Source of the DNA: Aliiroseovarius crassostreae
GTDB lineage: Bacteria; Pseudomonadota; Alphaproteobacteria; Rhodobacterales; Rhodobacteraceae
Assembly (NCBI RefSeq): GCF_001307765.1
Contig: NZ_LKBA01000006.1
Span: forward strand, 310,001 to 374,000
Length of the DNA: 64,000 nt
Direction of reading: 5' to 3'
Shown here: positions 62,492-64,000 of the stretch, one piece after another
Numbering within the stretch: the stretch's first letter is position 1
How the letters are laid out: every line of letters begins with the position of its first letter
Program-made: the position numbers and the translations under genes
Notes under the pieces: model-generated
What the model was told of the DNA's origin: nothing
Database searches by the model: none
Seen by the model: only the letters and a program-made list of their open reading frames with translations

Positions 62492-62511
62492 TGGGCTACT
62501 CCCGTGTTTAG

Positions 62512-63435
62512 TCAGGCCGCGCGACTGGCCTCGGGTTGACGTTTGGTATTCCGGCGCACCGCGCGGGCTGGCGCGGAGGTTTCATCGAACCGGGTGGTGA
62601 ACTTGAAGACATCCGGTGCGCAGACGTCGATGCAACGTCCACAATTGGTGCAGTCGGATGACAGGATGATCGGGGTGTCTTCCTCGGCGCCGCGCAGCGC
62701 CGGGGTGATAACGTGCATTTCCGGGCAGACGGCAAAACAATCCATGCAATCGTCGCATTCGGCCCGTTTGGTGGCGCTGACCCGCAGTACGGATCCCTTG
62801 CCCAGAAGCCCGTAAAAGGCCCCTACCGGGCACAGATGCCCACACCAGCCCCGCCGAGACACGGCAACGTCGAAGATGAAGACCGCAAGGACAAAGGTCC
62901 AGGCGAAGCCCATGCCGAAGATCAGGCCGCGATGCAGCATCGAGATCGGGTTGACGAACTCCCACGCAATGGTGCCGGTCAGGGCGGACACAGCCAGAAC
63001 CATGCCCAGAACCCAGTAACGGGTGTTGCGCTTGGGCTGCCAGCCTTTGGCAAATCCCAGTTTGTCGTGCAGCCAATGGGCGCCATCGGTCACCGGGTTG
63101 ATCGGGCAGACCCAGCTGCAATAGACCCGCCCGCCGATCAGCGCATAGGCCACGGCGACAATCACCGCGCCGGTGATGGCGGTCATCTCTGGCCAGTGCA
63201 GCGCCACCAGGCCCTGCAACAGCACAAAGGGGTCGGTCAGCGGCAGGATATCAAAGGTCAGCGACCCGGCCAGATTGCCTTTCACCCACCAGATGCCAGC
63301 CCAGGGGCCAAGCAGGAAAATCCCAAGGAAAAACAACTGGCTGAGGCGGCGCAGGATCAGGAACTGATGTGCTTTCCACCAGCCCTTTTCGTCGATGGCT
63401 TCGCGGCCGACAGGAAGTGCGATCTTGTCGCTCAT
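62512..63435 (-). CDS. napH: Quinol dehydrogenase membrane component NapH
   Basis: A 307-aa polytopic membrane iron-sulfur protein that with NapG forms an alternative quinol-oxidising branch feeding NapC/NapB/NapA. It has four spans, CxxxCP motifs in the cytoplasmic loops (CSWVCP and CGHLCP), and two 4Fe-4S sites near the end: [13 protein letters not shown] and [14 protein letters not shown]. Its start overlaps the napG stop by four bases. Confidence 0.94.
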   Translation of the reverse strand: MSDKIALPVGREAIDEKGWWKAHQFLILRRLSQLFFLGIFLLGPWAGIWWVKGNLAGSLTFDILPLTDPFVLLQGLVALHWPEMTAITGAVIVAVAYALIGGRVYCSWVCPINPVTDGAHWLHDKLGFAKGWQPKRNTRYWVLGMVLAVSALTGTIAWEFVNPISMLHRGLIFGMGFAWTFVLAVFIFDVAVSRRGWCGHLCPVGAFYGLLGKGSVLRVSATKRAECDDCMDCFAVCPEMHVITPALRGAEEDTPIILSSDCTNCGRCIDVCAPDVFKFTTRFDETSAPARAVRRNTKRQPEASRAA

Positions 63436-64000
63436 TGTCCTGCCCCCCCAGTTCCGGGAAGCGAGAAGGAAGGGGTGAAGCCCCCATCCATATTCGGGTC
63501 CGGCATGCCGTCAAACAGGCTGGCCTCGGGCAGGTATCCGCCCGGCGCCACAAGATTGTCGGTGCCCGGTCCGGGCAGGCGGTCCGGCAGGTCGATCAGC
63601 TCGTCCACCAGCGGGTTGCGATCTTCCCAACCCAGCTTGTAATGGTCTGCGGCCTCAGCGGTGGCCACCCGGATCGGCAGCACCTTGATGGCGCTTTCCT
63701 CCGGCAGAACACAGGATTTTTCGCATTTGCCGCAGCCGGTGCAATGATCGGAATGCACCACGGGCATGAAAATCGCATGGTGGCCGGAGCGTTCATTGTG
63801 GCGGCGTTCCAGCGTGATCGCCTCGTCAATCACCGGGCAGACGCGGTAGCAGACGTCGCAACGCAGGCCGAGGGCGTTCAGGCACCGCTCTTCGTCGATC
63901 AGGACGGCCAGGCCCATACGGGCGTCGTCAATATTGGTCAGGGAGTGATCCAGCGCGCCGGTTGGGCAGGCGACCACACAGGGAATATCATCACACATTT
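63432..64000 (-). CDS. napG: Ferredoxin-type protein NapG, 5' end outside window
   Basis: Periplasmic iron-sulfur partner of NapH. The visible part (about 189 residues) has three 4Fe-4S motif sets: [29 protein letters not shown] and [16 protein letters not shown]; the N-terminal cluster and Tat leader lie beyond the right edge. Gene order G-H-B-C matches the right half of the E. coli napFDAGHBC operon, so napA, napD and napF should lie just outside. Confidence 0.94.
   Translation of the reverse strand, partial: MCDDIPCVVACPTGALDHSLTNIDDARMGLAVLIDEERCLNALGLRCDVCYRVCPVIDEAITLERRHNERSGHHAIFMPVVHSDHCTGCGKCEKSCVLPEESAIKVLPIRVATAEAADHYKLGWEDRNPLVDELIDLPDRLPGPGTDNLVAPGGYLPEASLFDGMPDPNMDGGFTPSFSLPGTGGAGQ

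Noticed and set aside
1-64000. CRISPR arrays, complete insertion sequences, rRNA genes, known riboswitches
   Set aside because: No regularly spaced direct repeats, transposase gene, rRNA or recognised riboswitch was found by reading; the short repeats listed are not CRISPR-like.

Overview
The window looks like chromosome of a marine alphaproteobacterium of the Rhodobacterales (Roseobacter group). GC content and third-position GC are high. It carries a tatABC cluster, a ctaC-ctaB-ctaG-ctaE cytochrome oxidase cluster followed by SURF1 and thrC, a pyruvate carboxylase gene, a dispersed his cluster and a periplasmic nitrate reductase (nap) cluster. The species cannot be fixed from the sequence alone.

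Layout. 0-15.9 kb: end of serS, a DUF815 ATPase, tatABC, two MFS transporters around an ABC ATPase gene, an Hsp70-like gene, metG, a Nudix/DUF1178 pair, an SDR gene and lysC. 15.9-20.9 kb: an accessory stretch with an AT-rich gene for an unknown multi-spanning membrane protein, a decayed copy of the cysK 3' end, a secreted protein of unknown function, a small repeat element and intact cysK. 20.9-31.9 kb: ptsP, an acetyltransferase, a flavin reductase-like gene, sulP, a translationally coupled mtnP-DUF418-apt purine-salvage operon, and a GlcD-type FAD oxidase gene. 31.2-41.7 kb: acetyltransferase, M16 peptidase, thrC, SURF1, the cta genes, tldD and an apparently frameshifted acetyltransferase. 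41.8-47.4 kb: dprA, pyruvate carboxylase, a MAPEG protein and two identical tRNA-Gly genes. 47.6-54.7 kb: regulators and hisB, hisH, hisA, hisF and hisE, interspersed with unrelated genes. 54.7-57.2 kb: CoA-binding protein, YHS protein, rlmB and tRNA-Tyr. 57.2-60.3 kb: a 3.1-kb integrative element inserted at tRNA-Tyr. 60.5-64 kb: a DUF2478 NTPase and napC, napB, napH and napG, with napG running off the right edge.

How the genes work together. ctaC and ctaE encode oxidase subunits, ctaB makes heme O, and ctaG and SURF1 are assembly factors; subunit I is not in the window. mtnP releases adenine from methylthioadenosine and apt recycles it to AMP. The his genes cover the middle of histidine synthesis. 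The nap genes pass electrons from quinol to a nitrate reductase whose catalytic gene should lie just outside the window.

Most notable signals. (1) The compact element at tRNA-Tyr has 17-bp att repeats, one integrase, three small genes of unknown function and a matched pair of GTATAC-containing sites near its two ends. (2) A family of 114-bp miniature repeats (three full copies, one 50-bp fused-ends derivative and several related hairpins) is built on the palindromic word CGAAACG. (3) A degenerate cysK tail forms a direct repeat with intact cysK around a 1.7-kb segment. (4) TatB has a strongly basic tail and TatC a strongly acidic one. (5) Three 32-bp-spaced ACTTTAAA repeats lie just upstream of the DUF815 ATPase gene.
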